From an uncultured Caulobacterales bacterium (lineage in GTDB: Bacteria > Pseudomonadota > Alphaproteobacteria > Caulobacterales > Caulobacteraceae), in assembly GCA_903903715.1 (NCBI GenBank), contig CAIUZX010000318.1, positions 1-8,608 of the forward strand: a DNA stretch of 8,608 bases. The letters are read 5' to 3'. The position numbers and the translations under genes are program-made. Position 1 is the stretch's first letter, and each line of letters opens with the position of its first letter. This document shows, in pieces, positions 1 through 6,635 of this stretch. The notes below the pieces were generated by a model that was not told the origin of the DNA, did not search any database, and was given only the letters and a program-made list of their open reading frames with translations.

Positions 1-456
1 CGGCGCAGGCCTTGGCGGCGCGTTACGCCCCGCGTTGGAGGCCAGGGGCCGAAGGCGCGCGCCCGCCGCCGCCTTGACCCGCTCAGGCAGGCCTGAAAAA
101 GCCGAGATGGCGTCGCCGACTCCGCCCGCAACGGGCTTGCCGACACAGTCGACGGCGCCGAACTCAAGCGCCGTAAGGGTTGCATCGGCGCCCGCCTGGG
201 TGAGCGTGGAGATCATGATCACAGGCGTCGGGCGCAGACGCATGATTTTTTCGAGGAAATCGAGGCCGTTCATGTTCGGCATCTCGACATCGAGGGTGAT
301 CACGTCGGGATTGAGCGCCTTGATCGCCTCGCGCGCCTCCAGCGGATCTCCCGCCTGCCCCACGACGTCGATATCGGGATCCTTGCGCAGGGCCGCAGCG
401 ATCAGGCTGCGCATGGTCGCACTGTCGTCAACGATCAGCACACGAACCTTGGCCAT
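1..456 (-). CDS. cheB: CheB, chemotaxis protein-glutamate methylesterase (receiver domain and linker only; cut by window edge)
   Basis: The frame opens at ATG 456-454 and runs without a stop to base 1, giving 152 codons. CheB demethylates (and in many species deamidates) receptor glutamates when phosphorylated by CheA, providing adaptation. Residues 1-120 form a response-regulator receiver domain: acidic pair D10-D11, phosphoacceptor D56 in LDVEMPNMNG, S83-T84, and the GKP lysine K107. The LDVEMP signature and the Ala/Arg/Pro-rich linker from about residue 130 are typical of CheB rather than CheY. The esterase domain with its Ser-His-Asp triad lies outside the window, so activity cannot be judged. 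A strong ribosome site, GGGAGG, sits 9 nt before the ATG. The start is 2 nt after the cheR stop, which implies co-transcription and probably coupling. A single-domain regulator is unlikely because the frame stays open well past the receiver. Confidence 0.95.
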   Translation of the reverse strand, partial: MAKVRVLIVDDSATMRSLIAAALRKDPDIDVVGQAGDPLEAREAIKALNPDVITLDVEMPNMNGLDFLEKIMRLRPTPVIMISTLTQAGADATLTALEFGAVDCVGKPVAGGVGDAISAFSGLPERVKAAAGARLRPLASNAGRNAPPRPAP

Positions 457-458
457 AT

Positions 459-1355
459 CTACGCGCCTCCCGACAACTTATAGGTCGTCAGGCCGTCACC
501 AACCAGCTGCGAGACCGCAGGCCCGGTGACGCGCTCCGAATGACCGATGTAAAGGCGCGCATTCGGGGTCATCAGCGGCGTAAATCTCGCCCAGATCTTC
601 GATTGGGTCGCCTCTTCAAAATAAATGACGACATTTCGGCAGAAGATCGCATCGAACTTGCCCTTCATAGGCCAGTTACCGATGAGATTGAGCTCTCGGA
701 AGGACACAAGTTGCTGTAGCGCCGCACCGGCGCGCCAGGCCTTCTCGCCGCGATCGGTCTGGGTCTGCTCGAACCAGCGGGTGAGTTGATCGCGCGGAAT
801 GCCCGCTGTCAGATCCTCCGCATACACCCCCGCTCGCCCCGTTGCAGTGACGTTCGGATCAATATCCGTCGCTAGGATCCGGATATCATAGTCCCCAGCG
901 TTCGGCATGAGGCTGAGCAGGGACATAGCCATGGAATAGGGCTCCTGTCCGCTCGAACAGGCTGCAGACCAGAGACGGACCCGACCACCGCGCCTCGCCA
1001 GATCGATCAGCGGCGGCAGGACGCGCGACGACAGGTGTTCGAAATGGTGAGGTTCTCGGAAGAAGCGCGTCACATTGGTCGTCAGGGCCGCCAGCATCTT
1101 TTGGCGTTCATCCACCCCTTCGGCGTCCTGGATCAGGGCGCAGTACTCGCGGAAGTTCTCCAGCCCAAGGGATCTCAGCCGCTTGGCAAGACGCGAATAG
1201 ACCAGCGTCGCCTTGCTTTCCTGCAGGTGTATTCCCGCGTCGGCGTGAATCATCGACGCGATGCGACGGAAGTCTTCCGCCGTAAACGCAAACTCGCCTT
1301 CGACGAGCCGTGTTGCGCCGCTTTGTGTCTGCACCTCGGACGTCGCTCCCGCCAT
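459..1355 (-). CDS. cheR: CheR, chemotaxis protein-glutamate O-methyltransferase
   Basis: The protein is 298 aa, a normal length for CheR, which transfers methyl groups from S-adenosylmethionine to receptor glutamates and counteracts CheB. The N-terminal helical domain (about residues 22-90) starts with FTAEDFRRIASMI and contains the SRLAKRLRSLG segment. The CheR signature TTNVTRFFREPHHFE lies at 92-105. The SAM-binding loop LWSAACSSGQEPYSMAM is at 128-144 (E. coli-type WSAA.S.GEEPYS), the second SAM acidic motif ATDID is at 162-166, and FDAIFCRNVVIYF is at 234-246. The C-terminal LYIGHSERV motif is at 268-276. Start ATG 1355-1353 directly follows the cheW TAA with no gap, so translation is probably coupled; the nearest Shine-Dalgarno-like sequence (GGAG) is rather far, about 12 nt. 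No extra regulatory domain or TPR extension is present. Confidence 0.97.
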   Translation of the reverse strand: MAGATSEVQTQSGATRLVEGEFAFTAEDFRRIASMIHADAGIHLQESKATLVYSRLAKRLRSLGLENFREYCALIQDAEGVDERQKMLAALTTNVTRFFREPHHFEHLSSRVLPPLIDLARRGGRVRLWSAACSSGQEPYSMAMSLLSLMPNAGDYDIRILATDIDPNVTATGRAGVYAEDLTAGIPRDQLTRWFEQTQTDRGEKAWRAGAALQQLVSFRELNLIGNWPMKGKFDAIFCRNVVIYFEEATQSKIWARFTPLMTPNARLYIGHSERVTGPAVSQLVGDGLTTYKLSGGA

Positions 1356-1850
1356 TTATGCTGCGAGCTCCACCCCTGTGGCTTCCGCCCTCAGTTCGGG
1401 CAGCACATATTCGAGAGAGATGAGGCTGATCATCCGGCCTTCCAGGGCGAGTAGTCCCTTCACGAAGGTCTTGACCGTTTCACAGGCGACGTCTGGCGTC
1501 TGCTGCACCGCATCGCCGCCGATGGTGATGATGTCGCACACGGCGTCGACCAGAAGACCGACCTGCTGGTCCCCGATCCGGGTGACGATGATGACGTGAC
1601 GCTCCGACGGCTCGGTCATTGCGAGGCCCATGCGGGCGGCCAAATCAACGATCGGCAGGACCGCGCCGCGCAGGTTGATCACACCTTTGACAAAGCCTGG
1701 CGACTGCGGAAGCGGGGTCGCAGGCGTCCAGCCGCGGATCTCGCGGACGGACATGATGTCGACGCAAAATTCCTGCTCGCCGATCCGGAATGAGATCAGC
1801 TCCATACGTTCGCCGGTCTGGGCGTGAGTGGGTTCGGTCATGACAGTCAT
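1356..1850 (-). CDS. cheW: CheW, chemotaxis coupling protein
   Basis: A 164-aa single CheW-like (SH3-like) domain protein. CheW links chemoreceptors to CheA in the cytoplasmic face of the receptor array. Family features include FRIGEQEFCVDIMSVREI (residues 21-38), the LPQSPGFVKGVINLRG core (47-62) with the receptor/CheA-interface arginine R61, LPIVDLAARMG (65-75), and GLLVDAV (98-104). Start ATG 1850-1848 overlaps the cheA TGA (ATGA), a classical translational-coupling arrangement; a second ATG at 1841-1839 (codon 4) is possible but is not needed. The first 17 residues are a short polar extension before the fold. The gene sits between cheA and cheR in one operon. The same fold occurs in CheV and in the CheA P5 domain, but the absence of receiver and kinase domains makes CheW the clear call. 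Confidence 0.96.
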   Translation of the reverse strand: MTVMTEPTHAQTGERMELISFRIGEQEFCVDIMSVREIRGWTPATPLPQSPGFVKGVINLRGAVLPIVDLAARMGLAMTEPSERHVIIVTRIGDQQVGLLVDAVCDIITIGGDAVQQTPDVACETVKTFVKGLLALEGRMISLISLEYVLPELRAEATGVELAA

Positions 1851-4057
1851 CCCGCCATTGCTAGAGGAAGATCGGAAGCGGCGGTCGGACGCACGGCGTC
1901 AGCCCCCGAGGTGGTCGCGGCGGCGCCATGGGGCTTGGGCACCATGACCGCGTCGATGTCGAGGATCAGCGCCACCCGTCCATCGCCGAGGATGGTCGCG
2001 GCGGCAATGCCGGGCACGGGCCGGTAGTTGGCTTCAAGGCTCTTGATCACGACCTGACGCTGCCCCTGAATCGCGTCGACCATCAGGGCCGCACGGGCGC
2101 CGCCCTCGCCTTCCACCAGCAGTGCGACGCCTTCGGTCGGCGGCGGCGTTACGGTGCGATAGCCGAGGGACCGGCCGATATCGATCAGCGGCACGTGCGA
2201 GTCGCGGATCGCGATCACCTGGGCGTTGGGTCCAAGGCTCCTCACGTCAGCGGCCTTGGGCTGCAGGCTCTCGATGATGGCGGTCAGCGGCGCGACCAGG
2301 GTCTGGCCGGCCACGGTGACCACCATGCCGTCGAGCACGGCGAGGGTCAGCGGCAGGCTGAGGGTGAAGGTCGAACCCTGCCCCGGCCGCGAGCTGATAT
2401 TGATCCTCCCGCCCAACGACTGGATCGAGCGACGCACCACGTCCATGCCGACCCCGCGTCCGGAGATGTCCGATACAGTGGCCGCGGTCGAGAACCCCGC
2501 CATGAAGATCAGGTTATCGATCTCTTCATCCGACAGGTTGGCGTCGGGGGCGATCAGTCCCTTGTCGACGGCGATCTGCTTGACCCGCGAACGGTTTATG
2601 CCGCGCCCGTCATCTGAGATCTCGATCACGATCCGACCCGACCGGTGCAAGGCGGCGAGGCGGACGACGCCCTCGCGGGGCTTGCCGGCGGCGACCCGGT
2701 CCTCAGGCGCTTCCAGCCCATGGTCGATCGCATTGCGGATCATGTGGGTGAGAGGATCGCTGAGGCGCTCAATGACCGTCTTGTCGACCTCGGTGTTCTC
2801 CCCATCCATGATCAGCCGGACTTCCTTGCCCGTCATGGCGGCGATCTCCCGCACGAGACGCGGGAAACGCTGGAACACCGACTTGACCGGCTGGGCGCGG
2901 ATGGCCATCACGCTGTCCTGGATCTCGCGGGTCAGGTGCTCGAGGTCATCGAGACCGACGGCCACCGAAGACGCACGCTGCAGGCCACATTCGGCGACGC
3001 GCTGCGCCAGCATGGCCTGATTGATCACCAGCTCGCCGACAAGATCGATCAGGCGATCGACCCGCTCGAGATCCACGCGGATCGTCTGGGGAGACGCTTC
3101 GCGGGCTGTCGCCTGGGCTTTGGCGTCCAGCGCCTGTTCCTTCGCCTTGGCCGGCTCGGGCGCCGAGATCGCCACCGCTGGCGAAGGAGAGATCTCGGCT
3201 TCCTGCGCTGCGCGGATCAACGCCAGCACGTCGACCTCTCCGCCCATGGCGTCAACCGACATCTCCGAGGCCGGCGTCAGCGCCGCCGCCGCGCCGGCCT
3301 GCACGATGTCGAGATAGCAGTCGCCGTCGACCCACTCGAAAACCTCGCGGACAGCAGCTTCCGTCACGGTCTCGCCAGTGACGGCGATGGTCCAGCCCAG
3401 ATAGGCGTCTTCGGGGTTCAGCTCCGCCAGCATCGGCAGCCCCGAGGCGTCAAGCTCAACCTCAATGTCTCCCAGGCGCGTGAGTTCGCGCAGCAGGAGG
3501 GCCGACTCGTTGGCCTTCTGATAAAGGGCCGCCTGCGGATAGAAGCGGACATTGAATGTGGTGGAAGTAGGCGCAGGCTCCGCTGTAATCTCGCCCATGT
3601 CGAAGGCGACGGGCTTGAACTCGAATTCGCCGAAGCCGTCGCCAGTGTCTTCTTCCGTTTCCGCCGATCCGTCGCCTTCGGCCAGCGCGGCGAGCGCCTC
3701 GGCCATCGCCTGAGACCGGCCAACATCTACCGTCCCGCCGTCACGTGCGGCGCGCACATGGTCGGCCAGAACGTCAGCGGACCGCAGGAGCAGCTTGATC
3801 GCGTCCTGATCCGCCTCGATGGCTCCGCTGCGGATTCGGTCCAGCGCCGTTTCGAAGACGTGAGAAAAGCGCACGAGGTCTTCCAGGCTGAACGCACCTG
3901 CGCCGCCCTTGATCGAATGCACGGCGCGGAAGACCGCGTTGACGATCTCGGGGTCCTGATCTCCGCCCTCCATCGACAGCAGGCCCGTCTCGAGCTCGGC
4001 GAGCTGCTCTTCGCATTCCTGGAAGAAGGTGACCTTGATGGCGGCTAGCGGATCCAT
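1847..4057 (-). CDS. cheA: CheA, chemotaxis histidine kinase
   Basis: A 736-aa multidomain kinase that autophosphorylates under receptor/CheW control and phosphorylates CheY and CheB. P1 (Hpt) covers about residues 1-115, with phospho-accepting H47 in VHSIKGGAGAF. Residues 165-255 look like the P2-type domain seen in alphaproteobacterial CheA (FNVRFYPQAALY ... GDCYLDI). A low-complexity Ala/Glu/Pro/Ser linker spans about 255-322. P3 dimerisation starts near 325 (TIRVDLERVDRLIDLVGELV). The P4 ATPase has N-box HMIRNAIDHG (438-447), G1 DDGRGI (482-487), FSTA (522-525) and G2 GRGVGMDVV (533-541). The P5 CheW-like domain covers about 573-705, followed by a roughly 30-residue Ala-rich tail. All catalytic motifs are intact. 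ATG 4057-4055 has an AAGG a few bases upstream; the gap to the cheY stop is 37 nt, and its TGA overlaps the cheW start. Confidence 0.97.
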   Translation of the reverse strand: MDPLAAIKVTFFQECEEQLAELETGLLSMEGGDQDPEIVNAVFRAVHSIKGGAGAFSLEDLVRFSHVFETALDRIRSGAIEADQDAIKLLLRSADVLADHVRAARDGGTVDVGRSQAMAEALAALAEGDGSAETEEDTGDGFGEFEFKPVAFDMGEITAEPAPTSTTFNVRFYPQAALYQKANESALLLRELTRLGDIEVELDASGLPMLAELNPEDAYLGWTIAVTGETVTEAAVREVFEWVDGDCYLDIVQAGAAAALTPASEMSVDAMGGEVDVLALIRAAQEAEISPSPAVAISAPEPAKAKEQALDAKAQATAREASPQTIRVDLERVDRLIDLVGELVINQAMLAQRVAECGLQRASSVAVGLDDLEHLTREIQDSVMAIRAQPVKSVFQRFPRLVREIAAMTGKEVRLIMDGENTEVDKTVIERLSDPLTHMIRNAIDHGLEAPEDRVAAGKPREGVVRLAALHRSGRIVIEISDDGRGINRSRVKQIAVDKGLIAPDANLSDEEIDNLIFMAGFSTAATVSDISGRGVGMDVVRRSIQSLGGRINISSRPGQGSTFTLSLPLTLAVLDGMVVTVAGQTLVAPLTAIIESLQPKAADVRSLGPNAQVIAIRDSHVPLIDIGRSLGYRTVTPPPTEGVALLVEGEGGARAALMVDAIQGQRQVVIKSLEANYRPVPGIAAATILGDGRVALILDIDAVMVPKPHGAAATTSGADAVRPTAASDLPLAMAG

Positions 4058-4094
4058 GGCCTTAGGTGTCCTCGGCGACGTGGGAGAGGTCAGA

Positions 4095-4460
4095 TCAGGC
4101 GGCGACGCGGCGAATGGCGTCGATCAGCTTTTCCGGATTGAAGGGTTTCACGATCCACCCGGTGGCTCCCGCCGACTTCGCGCGCTGCTTTTTGGCGACG
4201 TCGCTTTCGGTTGTGAGAACCAGGATTGGCGTTCCGCGGTGCTTCTCGTTGGCGCGCACACCCTCGATGAAGCCGAAACCGTCCATCCTCGGCATGTTGA
4301 TATCGGTGATGATCACGTCTGCCTGAGCCGCATCGAGGGCTTCGAGGCCGTCCAGACCGTCGACGGCCTGAACCACCCGAAACCCCGCCTCGCTCAGCGC
4401 CAGATGCAGCATGTCCCGCATGGTCCGGCTGTCGTCCACGGTCAAAATCGTCTTGGTCAC
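4095..4460 (-). CDS. cheY: CheY-type single-domain response regulator
   Basis: A 121-aa stand-alone receiver domain with no output domain, the usual CheY architecture; phosphorylated CheY binds the flagellar switch. Visible residues are the acidic pair D9-D10, phosphoacceptor D53 in DVIITDINMPRMDG, T83 in the VLTT strand, and K105 in GWIVKPF. The aromatic switch position (Tyr106 in E. coli CheY) is W102, a variation seen in several alphaproteobacterial CheY proteins. The start codon is GTG (4460-4458), preceded 8 nt upstream by a strong AAGGAG; the GTG overlaps the TGA of the STAS gene (GTGA). Position directly before cheA corresponds to CheYI of the Caulobacter cluster. In alphaproteobacteria such a protein may be a motor regulator or a phosphate sink; sequence alone does not say which. 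Confidence 0.94.
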   Translation of the reverse strand: MTKTILTVDDSRTMRDMLHLALSEAGFRVVQAVDGLDGLEALDAAQADVIITDINMPRMDGFGFIEGVRANEKHRGTPILVLTTESDVAKKQRAKSAGATGWIVKPFNPEKLIDAIRRVAA

Positions 4461-4756
4461 GAATGCAGCTCCTTGGCGTCGGCGGCTGTTAGATCCTGCG
4501 CTCCGAAGAGGGCGAGCGCGGCGTTGAAATCTTCGGACGGCGCGCTCACGCGGAACGGCAGCCCGTCATTGGCCCAAGTGGCGCGCGCCGACAGCAGGAG
4601 CTGCAGACCCAGCCCGCCCAGGCGCGTCACGTCGGCGGCGTTGACGTCGATCGGCGTTCCTCGAGCCGACAGGAAAGTCTGGTGCAGAGGCCCCACTGCT
4701 TTCAGATCCAGGACAGACGGCAAGACGACCGTCGTCACATCCTCGTTTTCAGCCAT
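4457..4756 (-). CDS. STAS-domain protein, first gene of the chemotaxis operon (CheX-like in Caulobacter nomenclature)
   Basis: A 99-aa protein that is essentially one STAS (SpoIIAA/MlaB-like) domain: beta strand VTTVVLPSVLDL (7-18), helix AVGPLHQTFLSA (20-31), strand TPIDVNAADVTRL (34-46), the GGLGLQLLLSA turn-helix (47-57), and the C-terminal strand/helix ending FGAQDL. The position of the phosphoserine of SpoIIAA (DSSGLG) is occupied by G47 in RLGGLG, so control by a serine kinase looks unlikely. Start ATG 4756-4754 was chosen because it has GAGAGG 5 nt upstream; an in-frame ATG at 4945 would add 63 Arg/Cys-rich residues that look non-coding. As I recall, a small gene called cheX heads the Caulobacter che operon before cheYI; it is not the CheX phosphatase of Thermotoga. 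Its chemotactic role is inferred from position. Confidence 0.87.
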   Translation of the reverse strand: MAENEDVTTVVLPSVLDLKAVGPLHQTFLSARGTPIDVNAADVTRLGGLGLQLLLSARATWANDGLPFRVSAPSEDFNAALALFGAQDLTAADAKELHS

Positions 4757-4847
4757 CTCGCCTCTCACTTCAGCCCCGAGCCGCGCGCAAAAGGGGATGC
4801 GCCGGCGACGCCGTCGCGCCCAATTCGGGCAGTCTGACCCCATTCGT

Positions 4848-4887
4848 GTTACGCACTTTGGCTCACAGCACGTGAAGAGATGGTTAC
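4848..4887 (-). promoter_or_regulatory. Candidate CtrA-dependent promoter of the che operon
   Basis: Read on the minus strand, 4887-4873 is GTAA-CCATCTC-TTCA, matching six of eight fixed bases of the CtrA box TTAA-N7-TTAA. Its second half overlaps a -35-like TTCACG (4876-4871), followed by a 17-nt spacer and a weak -10-like CGTAAC (4853-4848). A CtrA box overlapping the -35 is the known layout of CtrA-activated promoters in Caulobacter. Transcription would begin near 4841, leaving a leader of about 85 nt before the STAS gene. The -10 match is poor, so this is a candidate only. Confidence 0.4.
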
Positions 4888-4938
4888 CAACCGAGAACAG
4901 GCCTGCGCTTTGCCTGCTGCTGCACGGCCGGAATGTGC

Positions 4939-4967
4939 TTGCCATTCGCGCGAAAGCCGGATAGATC
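4939..4967 (+). promoter_or_regulatory. Candidate housekeeping sigma-factor promoter of tRNA-Lys
   Basis: TTGCCA (4939-4944) and TAGATC (4962-4967) are separated by 17 bp. The extended -10 GATAGATC (4960-4967) matches seven of eight positions of the Caulobacter sigma-73 pattern GCTANAWC, at a permitted distance from the -35. A C-run follows (GCCCCCC), a GC-rich discriminator of the kind found at stringently controlled stable-RNA promoters. The expected start near 4974 leaves about 30 nt of 5' leader before the tRNA. Confidence 0.5.
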
Positions 4968-5004
4968 GCCCCCCTCTCGCCGCTGACGTTTGCCTGCGGC
5001 CGGG

Positions 5005-5080
<76 letters not shown>

Positions 5081-5217
5081 TTGTCTTGCTGACATCGCGG
5101 TGATTGAGGACAGGTGAGGTGGAAGCGCCTGCGCTTGCGCGCGGATACCGCCCGTGTTGCGCTTCTGCCGGGATCCGTCGCACGCTGGCTTAAACGCCCA
5201 AACGCGAAGAGATACCG

Positions 5218-5670
5218 GTGATGTCTGACAACGGCTTGCGCTTCACAGCTCTGAACGGACTGTTAATGATCCTGTTCGGGATGTTTCTGGCGGGGTTTCC
5301 ACTGGTCTGGGTCGTGGTTGCAACCGCGTATCCCGGCCTGCCTGCGCCCCACACGTCTGGCGACTATCGCGCCTGGAACATGGCGCACCTCGAGGGGCTG
5401 CTGAACGGGATGCTCGTGCTGCTGGTCGCGCTGGTGACCCGGGTGAAGCCGATGAGCGCCGGACTGGAGCGGACGCTGATCATCGGGCTGGGCGTCGGCG
5501 GCTGGGGGAACACGGTGGCGGCGTTCATCGCGCCCCTGCTGGGCGTCCGCGGCATGGTCTTTGATTCCCACCCCGCCAACAACCTCGTCACCGGCGTGTT
5601 CACAATCGCCCTGATCGGCAGCCTGACCGCCTTCGGCGTCGCGATCCGGCACCTCAGCCGAAAGCTCTGA
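5218..5670 (+). CDS. Four-helix membrane protein of the styrene oxide isomerase (StyC) / hydroxylaminobenzene mutase (HabA) type
   Basis: A 150-aa integral membrane protein with hydrophobic segments near residues 10-37, 57-75, 86-109 and 121-142. Residue pattern and spacing fit StyC as I remember it: AHLEGLLNGM aligns with AHSGPALNGM, keeping the haem-ligand histidine (H57, StyC H58) and the active-site asparagine (N63, StyC N64). GGWGN (94-98) aligns with DGWSN, and VRGMVF (110-115) with NRGLTF. The StyC aspartate D95 and tyrosine Y103 fall on G94 and A102, so the reaction may differ. Family members catalyse redox-neutral rearrangements (epoxide to aldehyde, hydroxylaminobenzene to aminophenol) in the inner membrane. 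The start is GTG 5218 or ATG 5221; GAAGAG lies 6 or 9 nt upstream respectively. A -10-like GCTTAAAC (5188-5195) lacks a clear -35. The gene converges on the crotonase gene with a 6-bp gap. The substrate is unknown. Confidence 0.75.
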   Translation: MMSDNGLRFTALNGLLMILFGMFLAGFPLVWVVVATAYPGLPAPHTSGDYRAWNMAHLEGLLNGMLVLLVALVTRVKPMSAGLERTLIIGLGVGGWGNTVAAFIAPLLGVRGMVFDSHPANNLVTGVFTIALIGSLTAFGVAIRHLSRKL

Positions 5671-5676
5671 CGCCGC

Positions 5677-6489
5677 TCAGTTCCCCTTGAAGGCGCCGGG
5701 CCGCTTTTCGAAGAATGCCTTCGCCCCCTCGCGGAAATCCTCGGTGCGGGCGGTGAGAAGATACTGGTCCCGGTCCATGAAGCTCGTTGCATGGTGGTGC
5801 GCATTCGCCGCCGCGTTCACCGCCTCCTTCGTCATCCGCACCGGCAGGGGCGGCAGGGCGGCGACCTTGCGCGCCCAGTCCCCCGCGACCCGCAGGGCCT
5901 CGCCCGCCGGCGTCACCTCATCCGCCATGCCCCAGGCAAGGCAGGTCGCAGCATCCGCCGGCTCGCCGAACATGACGAACCGCTTGGCGCGGGACGGGCC
6001 CGCCAGCGTCGCGATGCGGGGAATGGACCGCCAGCTCATGTTGATGCCGAGCGGAACCTCCGGCAGGCGCATGTAGGCTCCCTCCCCCAGGATGCGGAAG
6101 TCGCAGGCGACCGCCAGCGCACAGCCGCCGCCGATACAGTAGCCTTCGACGGCGACGATGGTCACCGCCTCGATCTCTTCCCAGGCCCGGCACATGTCGG
6201 GCCCCACGGCGATGGCCTCCCGCGTCTCGAGCAATGAGGGCGCGGTCGTCCGTGTCCGGACATCTGACAGATCCGCCCCCGCCGAAAAGGCGCTTGCGCC
6301 GCCGGTCAGGATCACCGCCAGCACGTCCGCGCGAAGGCGCAAGGACCGCGCCACCTCCGTCAATTCCTGCATCAGCGCGGTGCTGAGGGCGTTGCGGGCG
6401 TCTGGACGATTGAGGGTCACGGTCGCGACGGGGCCTTGCCGATCAACGATGAGATGCGCCCAGGCGCGGTCAAAAACGGGATCGGTCAT
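5677..6489 (-). CDS. Enoyl-CoA hydratase/isomerase (crotonase) family protein
   Basis: The 270-aa protein has the usual length of a single-domain crotonase. N-terminal strand ATVTLNRPDARNALS (22-36), the CoA/oxyanion-hole loop AFSAGADL (67-74) and the second oxyanion-hole helix VEGYCIGGGCALAVACDFRI (114-133) identify the fold. Relative to rat mitochondrial enoyl-CoA hydratase, the first catalytic glutamate (GGGCE, E144) is A124 here, while the second (E164) is kept as E144 in LPEVPLG. The usual GAGGTQRL stretch is replaced by INMSWRSIPRI (149-159). A standard two-glutamate hydratase is therefore doubtful; an isomerase, dehydratase, hydrolase or other crotonase reaction on a CoA thioester is possible. 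It probably acts in the cytoplasm in fatty or aromatic acid breakdown. ATG 6489-6487 has GAGGAG 6 nt upstream. It appears to be transcribed alone. Confidence 0.9.
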   Translation of the reverse strand: MTDPVFDRAWAHLIVDRQGPVATVTLNRPDARNALSTALMQELTEVARSLRLRADVLAVILTGGASAFSAGADLSDVRTRTTAPSLLETREAIAVGPDMCRAWEEIEAVTIVAVEGYCIGGGCALAVACDFRILGEGAYMRLPEVPLGINMSWRSIPRIATLAGPSRAKRFVMFGEPADAATCLAWGMADEVTPAGEALRVAGDWARKVAALPPLPVRMTKEAVNAAANAHHHATSFMDRDQYLLTARTEDFREGAKAFFEKRPGAFKGN

Positions 6490-6620
6490 CCTTCGTCTCC
6501 TCGGACGGGCGGCTTATGGAGCGAAAAGGCGGGCTGCGTCATCATCGATGTCACACCTCTGGAGGATTGAATTCAAGCCGCCTCAAGCCATCTCATTCAC
6601 CTTGCCCCGTAAAGCTCATG

Positions 6621-6635
6621 TCGATAAATGGTTAA
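6621..6635 (-). promoter_or_regulatory. Candidate CtrA binding site between divergent genes
   Basis: The minus strand reads TTAA-CCATTTA-TCGA, six of eight fixed bases of TTAA-N7-TTAA, and contains ATTAACCAT, which holds the well-known CtrA half-site TTAACCAT. It lies 132 bp upstream of the crotonase start and about 114 bp upstream of the hydrolase start, so it could serve either gene. I could not find a convincing -10 for either direction. Confidence 0.35.

Noticed and set aside
2645..4048. A 467-codon plus-strand open frame opposite cheA, plus other long antisense frames over cheR, cheW and the crotonase gene
   Set aside because: Its translation is low-complexity (Arg/His/Gly/Leu/Gln-rich) with no domain, and it mirrors an intact cheA with every kinase motif. 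Long antisense frames are expected in high-GC DNA.
4757..4945. N-terminal extension of the STAS protein to an ATG at 4945
   Set aside because: The added 63 residues are Arg/Cys-rich and fit no STAS protein. The downstream ATG at 4756 has a good ribosome site, and the region carries promoter-like sequence instead.
4934..4951. Minus-strand TGGCAAG-N4-TTCC resembling a sigma-54 promoter for the che operon
   Set aside because: The essential GC of the -12 element is missing (TTCC instead of TTGC), and it would leave a leader of about 175 nt.
5123..5136. AAGCG-CCTG-CGCTT hairpin as terminator of the tRNA gene
   Set aside because: The stem is only 5 bp and no T-run follows.
5188..5195. GCTTAAAC as a -10 element for the membrane isomerase gene
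   Set aside because: It matches GCTANAWC at seven of eight positions, but no -35 is found at the allowed distance; the nearest TTGCGCT is 24 nt upstream. Mentioned only in the gene entry.
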